Shown here in pieces: positions 37,175 to 47,111 of a stretch of DNA of 64,000 nucleotides (its first letter is position 1; every line of letters begins with the position of its first letter). The notes beneath the pieces were generated by a model. It saw nothing but the letters and a program-made list of their open reading frames with translations, did no database searches and was not told the DNA's origin. Made by a program: the position numbers and the translations under genes. Source of the stretch: Bacteroidales bacterium (GTDB lineage Bacteria > Bacteroidota > Bacteroidia > Bacteroidales > UBA932); NCBI GenBank assembly GCA_017519185.1, contig JAFWSX010000013.1:24884-88883 (forward strand). Reading direction: 5' to 3'.

Positions 37175-40100
37175 ATGAAAAAAGCTATTAAATGCTTGCT
37201 TGCATCATTGGCAGCCATCTTCGTGACGGCATCCGCCTTTGCGCAGGTAACCAATTCGTCTCTCGGCGGTTCCATCGTTGACGAGAACGGCGAGCCGGTC
37301 ATCGGTGCAGCCGTCATCGCGACCCACGAACCTTCGGGAACTGTCTATGGGGCAGCTACCAACGCCCAGGGTCGTTTTACGATCAACGGTATGCGTCCGG
37401 GCGGCCCTTACAACGTTGAGGTTTCCAGCCTCGGCTACCAGACCGCTACATACACAGGCATCACCCTTCAGCTCGCTGAGACTTATGCCCTCAACGCAAC
37501 CCTGAAAGAAGAGTCTCTCACACTCGGAGAGTCTGTCGTGATTGCGACTGCTTCTTCAAAATTCGCAACTGAAAAGACAGGTGCAGCCACCAACGTCAAC
37601 AACGATCAGCTCGTTGCCCTGCCTAACGTTACCCGCAGCATCACTGCAGTCACCAAGGTTTCTCCTTACGGCGGCAGCGGAATGCAGATAGCAGGTAGCG
37701 ACGGCCGTACATCAAGCTTTACCGTCGACGGTGCCAGCTTCAACAACAACTTCGGTCTTTCAGACGCTCTCCCGGGCGGCGGCAACCCTATCTCAATCGA
37801 TGCTATCGAAGAGATGCAGATCGTCGTTTCTCCCTTTGACGTACGTCAGACCAACTTCGTAGGAGGTGCCGTAAATGCCATCACCAAGTCAGGTACCAAC
37901 ACTTTCAAGGGAACAGCCTACATTTATCACCGCAACGAGAATATGCGCGGTAACGTTGCTGCAGGCCAGGAGATCGCTACTGCCCGCGACACAGACCGCA
38001 ACACCACTTACGGTTTCACCCTCGGCGGCCCGATCGTGAAGAACAAACTTTTCTTCTTTGTCAACTTCGAGAAGGCTACCGTTCCGACCCAGGTTACCAG
38101 CTGGCGTCCTTCAACCAACGGCGTAGCTGATCCGGATGCGCAGATTTCACGCACCACCATCGCCGACATGCAGAAAGTCCAGAAATATGTGATGGACAAA
38201 TATGGATATGACACAGGTGCATATGACGATTTCGGAGCCACCAGGGGCGATACCAAGGCTCTTGCCCGTCTCGACTGGAACATCAATTCGAAACATCACC
38301 TTGCAGTCCGCTACAACTACACTCTGAACCAGGCCTGGACTCCTACCAATGCATCTTCTTCAAATGCAGGCCAGCGTGCAGTACAGAGCCGTATCGGACA
38401 GTACTCGATGTCTTTCTTCAACTCAGTGTATTCATCTGACAACGTAGCCAACACCTTCTCGTTCGACTTGAACAGCCGTTTCAACAACAACCTGTCAAAC
38501 CAGTTCCTGGCTACCTATTCAATCCTCGACACAAGGCGCGGCTCTCCTTCACAGCCGTTCCCGTTCGTGGACATCCTCGACGGCTCAGGCACTGTCACTC
38601 CCTATATGGCACTTGGTTACGAGCTCTTCACCTGGCACAACGGTTACCACAACCGCAGCATCACCGCCAAGGATGATATCACCTACTATTTCGGATATCA
38701 CAAACTGATGGCAGGTATCAGCTACGACTACCAGATGGTGGACAACGTGTATATGCGTAACGGTACCGGTTACTACCGCTACAACTCTCTCGACGACTTC
38801 CTGAATATGGCAGCTCCCGAGACTGTGGCTTTGACCTATGGTTATGACGGCACTGAAGCTCCTGGCGCCCGCGTACGTTATCACAGGGCAGCCATCTATG
38901 CACAGGATGAATGGAACCCCACCGCAAAACTCAAACTCACCGCAGGTCTCCGTCTTGAAACCATAATCTATGACAATCAGGACGTCATCCGCAACAATGC
39001 CATCTACAACATCGACTATAACGGTTATCACGTAGATACAGGCACCTGGCCCACTACCAAACTCCAGGCTTCTCCCCGTATCGGTTTCACATACGACGTG
39101 CTCGGCAACGGTGACCTCAAGTTCCGCGGCGGTACCGGTCTCTTCACCGGTCGTCTCCCGCTCGTGTTCTTCACCAACATGCCTTCAAACTCATCAATGT
39201 ACCAGAACGTGACTTCAGCCACTACCAGGTACAAAGACGGCGCTGTCAATCCTTCAGCATCTGACCTGAACATCCTCAATGCGTTCGAGGGCAAGTTCAT
39301 CACCGACAAGGGCGAACTCCTCAAATATCTGAACAGCCTCGATCCTAACAAGTACCCTCTTACCATCACTCCTGACAAGGGTACCGTAGGTTCAAGCTTC
39401 GCTGCAGTGGATCCCAAGTTCAAGATGCCGCAGGTATGGAAGACCACCCTCGCAATCGACTACAACCTTCCGTTCTCATTCCCGTTCAGCGTAACTGCCG
39501 AAGGTATCTTCAACAAGAACGTGAATGCAGCCTACATCCAGGATCTCAATATGAAGCCGGTTGAAGGTTTCGCCCGTCTCAACGGTGCTGACAACCGTCC
39601 GATCTTCCCGACTGACTATATGTATACCAAGACTTCAGCTTATCTGCTTCAGAACACCAGCCGCGGTTACGGTATCATCGGAAGCTTCCAGATCAACACC
39701 ACTCCGGTTGAAGGTGTCAACCTCTCAGCTGCATATACTCACACAGTATCGAAGGAACTTACCGGTATGCCCGGCAGCGACGCTGCATCAGCATTCACTT
39801 ACATTCCTTCAATCTACGGTCCCAACAATCCTGTCCTCCACAACTCAGAGTACGTGACTCTGGACCGCTACTATGTGAACCTCACCATCAACGACAAGAG
39901 CAACAACCACTACAGCATGTTCTATGAAGCTTGGCGCGGCGGTTACAACTACTCTTATATGTACACCAATGACCTCAACGGTGACAACTACAACTACGAT
40001 GCTATCTACATCCCTACCGAGTCTGACCTCAAGGAAGGCAAAGTAAGGTTTGCTTCTTCCGACGACGCCAGCCGCTTCTTCGCTTATGCAAAGAAAGACG

Positions 40101-40471
40101 CTTACCTGTCCAAGCATATGGGCGAGTATGCAGAGGCATACAGCGTATACTCACCCTGGGTACACCGCGTAAGCCTGCATTACGCACACGACTTCGTCAT
40201 CCGCGTGGGCAACACCAAGAACACCCTGCAGCTCAATCTGGATGTAAACAACCTGCTCAACCTCTTCAACAGCAACTGGGGCGTAAGCAAGTATATGAAT
40301 CCTGATCTCAACTCAGGCCGTATCCTCAAGGTTGAAGGAGTCGGCAATGACGGTATTCCTGTAATGTCTACTCCTGCCGCCGTTTCCGGCAATACCGAAA
40401 TCTGGAAATACAACATCAACATCGGCCAGGTTTGGTCAGCCCAGATCGGTCTCAAATATTTGTTCAACTAA
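37175..40471 (+). CDS. Oar-like TonB-dependent receptor
   Basis: A 1098-residue outer-membrane receptor. After the signal peptide (ASAFAQ) comes a carboxypeptidase-regulatory-like domain (about 28-112, GSIVDENGEPVIGAAV...GRFTINGMRPGG), then the plug domain (about 135-240, TSSFTVDGASFNNNFG, EEMQIVVSPFDVRQ) and a large beta-barrel ending in GLKYLFN, a typical C-terminal aromatic. The plug and lack of a SusD partner mark it as an Oar-like receptor, not SusC. It is followed after 15 bp by a lipoprotein with OB-fold domains, and nearby by a surface nuclease, suggesting uptake of nucleic acid or phosphate compounds. Confidence 0.9.
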   Translation: MKKAIKCLLASLAAIFVTASAFAQVTNSSLGGSIVDENGEPVIGAAVIATHEPSGTVYGAATNAQGRFTINGMRPGGPYNVEVSSLGYQTATYTGITLQLAETYALNATLKEESLTLGESVVIATASSKFATEKTGAATNVNNDQLVALPNVTRSITAVTKVSPYGGSGMQIAGSDGRTSSFTVDGASFNNNFGLSDALPGGGNPISIDAIEEMQIVVSPFDVRQTNFVGGAVNAITKSGTNTFKGTAYIYHRNENMRGNVAAGQEIATARDTDRNTTYGFTLGGPIVKNKLFFFVNFEKATVPTQVTSWRPSTNGVADPDAQISRTTIADMQKVQKYVMDKYGYDTGAYDDFGATRGDTKALARLDWNINSKHHLAVRYNYTLNQAWTPTNASSSNAGQRAVQSRIGQYSMSFFNSVYSSDNVANTFSFDLNSRFNNNLSNQFLATYSILDTRRGSPSQPFPFVDILDGSGTVTPYMALGYELFTWHNGYHNRSITAKDDITYYFGYHKLMAGISYDYQMVDNVYMRNGTGYYRYNSLDDFLNMAAPETVALTYGYDGTEAPGARVRYHRAAIYAQDEWNPTAKLKLTAGLRLETIIYDNQDVIRNNAIYNIDYNGYHVDTGTWPTTKLQASPRIGFTYDVLGNGDLKFRGGTGLFTGRLPLVFFTNMPSNSSMYQNVTSATTRYKDGAVNPSASDLNILNAFEGKFITDKGELLKYLNSLDPNKYPLTITPDKGTVGSSFAAVDPKFKMPQVWKTTLAIDYNLPFSFPFSVTAEGIFNKNVNAAYIQDLNMKPVEGFARLNGADNRPIFPTDYMYTKTSAYLLQNTSRGYGIIGSFQINTTPVEGVNLSAAYTHTVSKELTGMPGSDAASAFTYIPSIYGPNNPVLHNSEYVTLDRYYVNLTINDKSNNHYSMFYEAWRGGYNYSYMYTNDLNGDNYNYDAIYIPTESDLKEGKVRFASSDDASRFFAYAKKDAYLSKHMGEYAEAYSVYSPWVHRVSLHYAHDFVIRVGNTKNTLQLNLDVNNLLNLFNSNWGVSKYMNPDLNSGRILKVEGVGNDGIPVMSTPAAVSGNTEIWKYNINIGQVWSAQIGLKYLFN

Positions 40472-40486
40472 TAATGCTCAACTAAG

Positions 40487-42706
40487 ATGAAAACAAGATA
40501 TTTCTTACTCTCGGCGGCATTAGTCATTGCAACTCTCTTCACGGGATGTACTACAGATGAGCTTATGAAGCTCAACGGCATAGAGGTTTCCAAATCGTTC
40601 GTAGGACTCGATATGAACGGCGGCAGCCAGAGCATTGAACTAAATGCGAATGGCGCGTGGGCATTCGAGGCCTTCGACGCTGACTGGCTCACTGTCAGCC
40701 CTACCAGCGGCTCTGCCGGCAAAACTACCATTACATTCACAGCAGGTCCTTCTGCTAACGACCATTCTTTGGAGCTTAAGCTCACCAGCGGCAACGAAAC
40801 CCAGTATATCAGTGTATTCCAGCCCGGCGACCCTTCGCTGAAACCCAAGTATGACGAGTTCAAGGAAGGTGATTACTGGATTATGTTCAACAACGAAGGC
40901 AAGTGGATTACAGCTACTCCTGTTCCTGATGGAAGCACCTACGGCTACCTGTATGCAGTCGATGCTATCGTCAGCGGCAGCGAACTTTCAAGCTCTGCAG
41001 CCAATGCCTTCACCTTCAAGAAGGTTGACGGCGGCTTCACCATCCAGGATGCTTCAGGCCGTTACTATTATCTGTCAGGTACCTATACCAGCTGCAACGT
41101 TGCCGCAGAAATGCCTGCTTCTGGTGCTGTCTGGACTGTAGAGCAGACCGGTGACTATGAATTCTATGTAACTAACGCCAACGGCAAGTGGATGCAGTTC
41201 AGCACAGGTTACTCTTCAATGGGTGTATATGATGCTCCCCAGGCCGGTGGTCTGTTGCCTTACCTCGTAGAGATGGGCGAACCCCCGGTAGAACCTCTCG
41301 TTCTCCAGACCGAAGATGAAGTCGAGATGCCTCAGGAAGGCGGTTCATTCGAAACCGGCATCCTCTGCCTCGGCGACGGCATTGCATTCTCTGTTCCTGC
41401 AGAGGCACAGAGCTGGCTCGGTCTCGTAGTTTCAAAGGTTGACGGTGACGTTACCACATATACAGTGAACGTTGCTGAGAACCCGGCAAGCAACCGCAGC
41501 GCAGACATCCTCTTCAAGACCAACTACAACGGCAACGAGTATACAGCTACCGTAACAGTAAGCCAGCTCGGAGCCATCACTCCCGCAACTGTAGGTGAAG
41601 TAGATGCTGCTTCAGACGATCCCAACGTTCTTTACCGTGTTCAGGGTTATGTTTCAAGCGTAAACAACCTTGCAAAAGGCCGCTTCAACATCAAGGACTT
41701 CTCAGGCGAGATCTACGCATACAACATCGCTGCTGAACCGGGCGGATCTACCGACCTTTCAGCAATCATCAGCGAAGGTGACGTGGTTACCATCGTAGGT
41801 TACAAGACCTCTTACAACGGAACCAACGAGATCGTGGGTTACCTCGAGGATTTCTATGAGGTGAAAGAAGCCACTATCGCTGAATTCAATGCAGCAGAAG
41901 ACGCAGCTGACGTATGGTACCGCATCAGTGGTGTCGTAACCAACGGCGAGGGCAAGACCGAAGGTGGCGTAACCAAGAAGTTCGACCTTGCAACCTATGG
42001 AAACTTCGACCTCGTGGATGAGACCGGCAGCGTATACGTATACGGTGTGCTGACAGGACTCAACGGTGAGAAAGGCAAGTTCGGCACTCTCGGTGTACAG
42101 GAAGGCGACGAACTCACCATCGTGGCAGCCAAGAAGACCTACAAGGACCTTATCGAGGCTGATCCTACCTGGTATGTATCACACGTTCCCGCTGAAGAGC
42201 CCGAACCGGAACCCGAGCTTACAGTGTATCTCGACGAGCCCTTCGCAGAGGGCCCGGGTGCTTTCTCAGTAGAAAATGCCCTGATTCCCGATGAGCTGGA
42301 ATTCATATGGTCTTTTGACAGCAAATATGGAATGAAAGCATCAGCATTCGTAAACCCGACCGCATATGAGTCTGAGAGCTGGCTCATATCTCAGTCAATA
42401 GACCTTTCTGAAGCTACTGCAGTCACTCTGACCTTCGACCAGGCAGCCAACAAGTTTGCTGAGAATGCCTATAAGGATCAGTGCAAAGTTGTTGCAGTCT
42501 GCGGAGAAGAGACTGTTGAGATAACTATCCCGGAAGACAAGCTTCTTCCTGGCAATAGCTGGAACTTCGTGACTACTACACTTGACCTTTCAAGCGTAGC
42601 CGGCAAGAGTGATGTGAGAATAGCTTTTGTATACAAGAGCTCTGCAGAATCTTGCGGTACTTGGGAAATCAAGAATGTCAAAGTGGAAGATACACCTAAA
42701 GAATAG
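40487..42706 (+). CDS. Multidomain lipoprotein (BACON, DUF5689 OB-folds, choice-of-anchor J-like)
   Basis: A 739-residue lipoprotein (lipobox FTGC, Cys22). Domains in order: BACON (about 28-120, WLTVSPTSGSAGKTTIT); a beta-rich block (130-265, IQDASGRYYYLSG); a second BACON-like domain (268-365); two OB-fold units like DUF5689 (366-575, YRVQGYVSSVNN and WYRISGVVTNGEG); an EPEPEPE linker; and a jelly-roll like choice-of-anchor J/DUF5017 (585-737). It starts 15 bp after the TonB receptor, so it likely forms a surface complex with it. The terminator at 42734-42768 ends this operon. Ligand unknown. Confidence 0.82.
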   Translation: MKTRYFLLSAALVIATLFTGCTTDELMKLNGIEVSKSFVGLDMNGGSQSIELNANGAWAFEAFDADWLTVSPTSGSAGKTTITFTAGPSANDHSLELKLTSGNETQYISVFQPGDPSLKPKYDEFKEGDYWIMFNNEGKWITATPVPDGSTYGYLYAVDAIVSGSELSSSAANAFTFKKVDGGFTIQDASGRYYYLSGTYTSCNVAAEMPASGAVWTVEQTGDYEFYVTNANGKWMQFSTGYSSMGVYDAPQAGGLLPYLVEMGEPPVEPLVLQTEDEVEMPQEGGSFETGILCLGDGIAFSVPAEAQSWLGLVVSKVDGDVTTYTVNVAENPASNRSADILFKTNYNGNEYTATVTVSQLGAITPATVGEVDAASDDPNVLYRVQGYVSSVNNLAKGRFNIKDFSGEIYAYNIAAEPGGSTDLSAIISEGDVVTIVGYKTSYNGTNEIVGYLEDFYEVKEATIAEFNAAEDAADVWYRISGVVTNGEGKTEGGVTKKFDLATYGNFDLVDETGSVYVYGVLTGLNGEKGKFGTLGVQEGDELTIVAAKKTYKDLIEADPTWYVSHVPAEEPEPEPELTVYLDEPFAEGPGAFSVENALIPDELEFIWSFDSKYGMKASAFVNPTAYESESWLISQSIDLSEATAVTLTFDQAANKFAENAYKDQCKVVAVCGEETVEITIPEDKLLPGNSWNFVTTTLDLSSVAGKSDVRIAFVYKSSAESCGTWEIKNVKVEDTPKE

Positions 42707-42733
42707 ATACAGGTATAATATTTGATTATTGGA

Positions 42734-42768
42734 GGGCGCGGACTTCTTTGAGGTCTGCGCCCTTTTTT
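42734..42768 (+). terminator. Terminator after the TonB receptor operon
   Basis: Stem GGGCGCGGACTTC with its near-complement AGGTCTGCGCCC around a TTTG loop, then six T. Confidence 0.85.
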
Positions 42769-42818
42769 GTATATTTGTTAGAATCTGTACAGAGACGATT
42801 CTTTAAAAAGCCATCGAT

Positions 42819-44891
42819 ATGAAAAAAGTTCTGGGCTTGTTTGCCGCACTGCTTTCACTGCTGGCTGCTTCTTCCTGCAAGGAGCCTGAACCCAGCCCCT
42901 ATCTGAGCATCAGTTTCCCTTCCGTATCGGTAGAAGCTGCCGGCAAGACCATCGACATATCAGTGTCTTCGAACACAAGCTGGACCGCTGCCTCAGATGT
43001 GCCTTGGATTACCGTTTCTCCCACATCAGGACTTGAGAACGGCTCAGTGAAAATAACGGTGGCTGAAAACAAGGACGATGTCCGCACCGGTATTGTCACT
43101 TTCTCGTGGAGCGGCACGCCTGCAAGCCTCACGGTGAAGCAGGATTCCGGCAAGCCGGCCGTGCAGCCCACTCCCACTGACGGAACCATCACTATCTCGC
43201 AGCTGCGCAAGCTCTATGACGACGGCCAGAAGAACGACAAGTACAACACCACTGAAAGATACATCATCCAGGGCAGCGTGATAAGCGACTACCGTCAGGA
43301 CGGCATTGACAACTATACGACCGTCAAGGCTATGGTCATAAGTGACGGCACTGCAGGAATAATGCTGTACTGCGACAACAACAACACCAGTTTCAAACTT
43401 GGTGACGAGGTGAAGGTCGTGGTGCCCAAAGGGCAGGAGCTGAGCCGTTACAACAAAGGTCCCGTCCAGCTGAACGGCATCAAGATGGCAGGCATCTCGA
43501 AGGTTGGCGAAAAAGCTCTGGATCCTATAGAGATTACTGCGGCGGAATTCCTTACCAACAAATACGAATCGATGTACGTGGCCGTGAAGGATGTCCAGGT
43601 GCAGAGTTCGGAGATAGGCAAGACCTTCGTTATGAACGACGCTCACACTTCGATCTTAATGGAGGGAAAGAACGGTGAAGTGTTCGACATTTTCACCAGC
43701 AAATACGCCACGTTCGGCAAGGAGAAGGTTCCCACTGGCAGCGGCACCCTGAAAGGCATAGGGAGCGTCTACGGCGAGCGTATGCAGCTCTGCATAGCCA
43801 AAGCCACCGACTATGCCGGCCTCACGGGAGAACGCTTTGCAGGAGCCGGGTCATTCTCTCTGTTCTATTCTGAGTATACCCACAACGGCGACAAGGGCAG
43901 CTACACCATCCAGGTTCTCGGAGATGTTGACTGGACTGCCAGCTGCGACAACAAGGACTTCACACTCTCCAAGACCTCAGGGAAGGGTGCATCCGAGGTT
44001 GTCCTCTCATTTGGAGACAACCCCAGCACCACAGACAGGAGGGTTGCGAAGGTGACCTTCAAGACGACTGCCCCCGTAGCGCAGAAAGAACTTGTGTTCA
44101 CCCTCACACAGCTTCCGTTCCAGCCGCTGGTTTCCGACAAGGTGCCCGTACGTCTGGAGCTCCCTGCCGTCAAGGCTCAGGACAGTGTGGTGTTCATCAC
44201 TCACGAATACGATCTGGACGGCAAGAAGGTGCACAACTACAGTGCATATTACGATGCCCGCTACAAAGTGGCTTACTGGGTGGCATATCCTCTCTATGAA
44301 AGCGTGCTCAGCGGAGTCTCCCGCACCGATGCCTGGGCTTATGACCCGAAGGTTCCCGAGCGCGACCAGGCCCGCCTGTTCAAGGCTTGGCCCGTATACA
44401 GCCGCGGCCACCAGCTGCCTTCCGCCGACCGTCTCGTGAATAAGGAGGCCAACGGGCAGACGTTCTATGCCACCAACATAACTCCTCAGGACGAGGGGAT
44501 GAACTCTGGTGTTTGGGAAACTCTGGAGACCGACCTGCGTGTCGTGGCCCGCAACTGCGACACCGTCTATGTGGTGACCGGCTGCGTGGTGAAGACAGCC
44601 GAAGACCAGACAGTCGAATATATCCAGGACAACATCGGCGCTCCCGTAGCGGTGCCTAAAGCCTACTACAAGGTCTGCCTGAAATACAAGGCTTCCGGCA
44701 GCACCAATGGCGGCTACAGCGCCATCGGCTTCTGGATGGAGAACAAGAACGTCAGCGGCAAGGTCAGCAGCTACGTGAAATCCGTAGACGAGATAGAGGC
44801 TCTCACCGGCTTCGACTTCTTCCATAACCTCGACGACACCATAGAGACGGTGGTGGAGAAGAACAAGAATACGGACGGCTGGAATTTGTAA
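42819..44891 (+). CDS. Surface lipoprotein with non-specific DNA/RNA endonuclease domain
   Basis: A 690-residue lipoprotein (lipobox near ASSC, Cys20). It has an N-terminal BACON domain (28-110, WITVSPTSGLENGS), OB-fold units of the DUF5689 type (about 120-330), a second BACON-like domain (340-435) and a C-terminal NUC1-type nuclease (about 445-690). The nuclease signature is YSRGHQLPSADR with His531 as the predicted general base, followed by ATNITPQDEGMNSGVW, which supplies the metal-binding Asn. Such a nuclease on the cell surface would degrade environmental DNA and RNA. It shares domain types with the lipoprotein upstream, from which it is separated by a terminator. Confidence 0.88.
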   Translation: MKKVLGLFAALLSLLAASSCKEPEPSPYLSISFPSVSVEAAGKTIDISVSSNTSWTAASDVPWITVSPTSGLENGSVKITVAENKDDVRTGIVTFSWSGTPASLTVKQDSGKPAVQPTPTDGTITISQLRKLYDDGQKNDKYNTTERYIIQGSVISDYRQDGIDNYTTVKAMVISDGTAGIMLYCDNNNTSFKLGDEVKVVVPKGQELSRYNKGPVQLNGIKMAGISKVGEKALDPIEITAAEFLTNKYESMYVAVKDVQVQSSEIGKTFVMNDAHTSILMEGKNGEVFDIFTSKYATFGKEKVPTGSGTLKGIGSVYGERMQLCIAKATDYAGLTGERFAGAGSFSLFYSEYTHNGDKGSYTIQVLGDVDWTASCDNKDFTLSKTSGKGASEVVLSFGDNPSTTDRRVAKVTFKTTAPVAQKELVFTLTQLPFQPLVSDKVPVRLELPAVKAQDSVVFITHEYDLDGKKVHNYSAYYDARYKVAYWVAYPLYESVLSGVSRTDAWAYDPKVPERDQARLFKAWPVYSRGHQLPSADRLVNKEANGQTFYATNITPQDEGMNSGVWETLETDLRVVARNCDTVYVVTGCVVKTAEDQTVEYIQDNIGAPVAVPKAYYKVCLKYKASGSTNGGYSAIGFWMENKNVSGKVSSYVKSVDEIEALTGFDFFHNLDDTIETVVEKNKNTDGWNL

Positions 44892-44918
44892 GACAAGAAA
44901 CGATTCAAACAGAATAAT

Positions 44919-46016
44919 ATGAACGATAAATATTATGCCGTAATTATGGCCGGAGGCGTCGGAAGCCGTTTCTGGCCTGTAAGCAGGAATGAGATGCCCA
45001 AGCAGTTCCTTGACATCCTGGGGGTGGGTAAGACCTTCCTTCAGATGACAGTGGACCGCTTTGCCAAGATCGTTCCCAGAAAAAACATACTGATAGTCAC
45101 CGCAGCGAAATACAAGGAGCTGATAGAGGAGCAGCTTCCGGACATTGCCCCTGAGAACGTGCTCTATGAGCCGTATAAGCGCAACACCGCTCCCTGCATA
45201 GCCTATGCGACCTATAAGCTTATCAGCCGCCATCCCGATGCCACAGTCGTGGTGAGCCCTTCCGACCACTACATAGCCGACGAAGGACTGTTCGTGGACA
45301 CGGTGTCTTCGGTGATGAAATATGCTTCGTCCAACAATGAGCTCTTCACCATCGGCATCAAGCCGACCAGCCCGAATGTCAACTACGGCTATATCCAGGC
45401 AAACAAGAAGAAAGGCTTCGAATATGAAGGACACAAGGCCTATGCAGTGAAGACTTTCACAGAGAAGCCCGATGCAGAGCTGGCCAAGGTGTTCCTCGAC
45501 TCTGGCGAGTTCCTGTGGAATTCCGGCATATTCATCTGGAACCTCAAGACCATCAAGAGCGAACTGGAAAAATGCCTGCCGAACGTGGCAAGTATGTTTG
45601 CAGCAGGGGAAGGTGTCTATTATACCGATGCCGAGCCTGCCTTCATCAAGAAGGTCTATGAGGACAGCACCACCATCTCCATCGACTACGGAGTGATGGA
45701 GAAGACCAGGAAGGCACACGTCTTCGAAGGTTTGTTCGGCTGGTCTGACCTTGGTACCTGGCAGTCGCTTTACGAGCAGGTTCCCAAGAGGGATGCCGAC
45801 GACAATGCCGTGCAGGCGGCGAATGCCATTCTGACCAAAGTCGGCGGCAGCATCGTATTCGAGGCTGACAACGGCAAGCTGGTTGTCGTGAAGGGTTTGA
45901 AGGACTATCTGGTGGTTGACACGAAAGATGCACTGATGATCTGTCCGCGCGATGACGCTGCCGTCAAGGAAATCCTCGTCGACCTTGCCGTCAAGGATAA
46001 AGAAAGCTATCTGTAA
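44919..46016 (+). CDS. manC: Mannose-1-phosphate guanylyltransferase
   Basis: A 365-residue nucleotidyltransferase that makes GDP-mannose from mannose-1-P and GTP. The N-terminal signature IMAGGVGSRFWPVSR with PKQFLDI, the VSPSDHYI block and the F-EKP motif (FTEKPDAE) are present. It lacks the C-terminal phosphomannose isomerase domain found in bifunctional ManC/AlgA, as in many Bacteroidetes. GDP-mannose feeds capsule, LPS and GDP-fucose. It starts 27 bp after the nuclease gene. Confidence 0.93.
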   Translation: MNDKYYAVIMAGGVGSRFWPVSRNEMPKQFLDILGVGKTFLQMTVDRFAKIVPRKNILIVTAAKYKELIEEQLPDIAPENVLYEPYKRNTAPCIAYATYKLISRHPDATVVVSPSDHYIADEGLFVDTVSSVMKYASSNNELFTIGIKPTSPNVNYGYIQANKKKGFEYEGHKAYAVKTFTEKPDAELAKVFLDSGEFLWNSGIFIWNLKTIKSELEKCLPNVASMFAAGEGVYYTDAEPAFIKKVYEDSTTISIDYGVMEKTRKAHVFEGLFGWSDLGTWQSLYEQVPKRDADDNAVQAANAILTKVGGSIVFEADNGKLVVVKGLKDYLVVDTKDALMICPRDDAAVKEILVDLAVKDKESYL

Positions 46017-46036
46017 CGATTTCCGCGGAATATTGT

Positions 46037-46044
46037 TACATTTG
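46037..46044 (+). promoter_or_regulatory. -7 box of pheS
   Basis: TACATTTG, 21 bp before the pheS ATG; -33 element not clear. Confidence 0.5.
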
Positions 46045-46065
46045 CAGCTCAAATAACTTTTGGAA

Positions 46066-47100
46066 ATGATTGACGACAAGATTATCGAGGAACTTCAGAA
46101 GCAGATAGACGAGCTGAAGGCAGCCTCACAGCAGCAGGTAGAAGAGATAAGGGTTAAAATGCTCGGCAAGAAAGGCGAGATCACCAGGCTTTTCGAAGAG
46201 TTCCGTACCGTCCAGGCAGATCAGAAGAGGCTTTACGGCCAGAAGCTGAACACCCTCAAGAACAATATGCTCGCCAAGATGGAAGCCCTCAGGGCATCCC
46301 TTGAGAGCCAGGAGGGTCCGCAGGGCAGTTCCGATGACCTCACTATGCCGGGCGACCGTATGCCCCTCGGAGCCCGTCATCCCATTTCCATAGTACGCGA
46401 GGAAATCCTCTCGATATTCAAGAAGTTCGGCTATTCAGTGGCCGAGGGTCCCGAGATCGAAGACGACTGGCACGTGTTCAGCGCGCTCAACTTCCCTCCC
46501 GAGCACCCCGCCCGCGATATGCAGGACACATTCTTCATCAACAACCAGACTGCCAACAACATCCTTCTGCGTACCCACACTTCTTCAGTGCAGGTCCGCA
46601 CAATGGAGAACCAGTCTCTTCCCATCCGTGTGGTCTGCCCCGGCCGCGTGTTCCGCAACGAAGCCATCAGCGCCCGTGCACACTGCATCTTCCATCAGGT
46701 TGAAGGTCTCTACATCGACAAGAACGTGTCTTTCGCCGACCTCAAGCAGTCAATCCTGCTCTTTGCGCAGGAAATGTTCGGTGCGGACACAAAGATCCGT
46801 ATGCGTCCGAGCTATTTCCCCTTCACCGAGCCCAGCGCCGAGGTGGACGTGAGCTGCAACATCTGCAAGGGTAAAGGCTGCAGCATCTGCAAAGGCACAG
46901 GCTGGCTGGAAATCCTCGGCTGCGGCATGGTCGACCCGAACGTGCTTGTGGCTAACGGCATTGACCCTGAGGTCTACAGCGGCTTCGCTTTCGGAATGGG
47001 TATCGAGCGCATCGCAATGCTCAAGTGGCAGGTCAACGACCTTCGCCATTACTTCGAGAATGACGTGCGTTTCCTGAGGGAATTCGAAACAGTTCTCTAA
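46066..47100 (+). CDS. pheS: Phenylalanine-tRNA ligase alpha subunit
   Basis: PheS, 344 residues, the catalytic subunit of the alpha2-beta2 enzyme. An N-terminal coiled coil (about 1-85) binds tRNA; the class II core has the RTHTSSVQ and GRVFRNEAIS blocks and the GFAFGMGIERIAM motif 3. The Cys-rich insert (CNICKGKGCSICKGTGW) is a common variant in this family. The ATG at 46066 was preferred to an upstream TTG. pheT is not in the window. An esterase gene begins 11 bp later, an unusual neighbour. Confidence 0.97.
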   Translation: MIDDKIIEELQKQIDELKAASQQQVEEIRVKMLGKKGEITRLFEEFRTVQADQKRLYGQKLNTLKNNMLAKMEALRASLESQEGPQGSSDDLTMPGDRMPLGARHPISIVREEILSIFKKFGYSVAEGPEIEDDWHVFSALNFPPEHPARDMQDTFFINNQTANNILLRTHTSSVQVRTMENQSLPIRVVCPGRVFRNEAISARAHCIFHQVEGLYIDKNVSFADLKQSILLFAQEMFGADTKIRMRPSYFPFTEPSAEVDVSCNICKGKGCSICKGTGWLEILGCGMVDPNVLVANGIDPEVYSGFAFGMGIERIAMLKWQVNDLRHYFENDVRFLREFETVL

Positions 47101-47111
47101 AACATTATAAA

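Noticed and set aside
44007..46079. 690-residue open frame on the minus strand
   Set aside because: It crosses the nuclease and manC genes in antisense and carries no recognisable domain.
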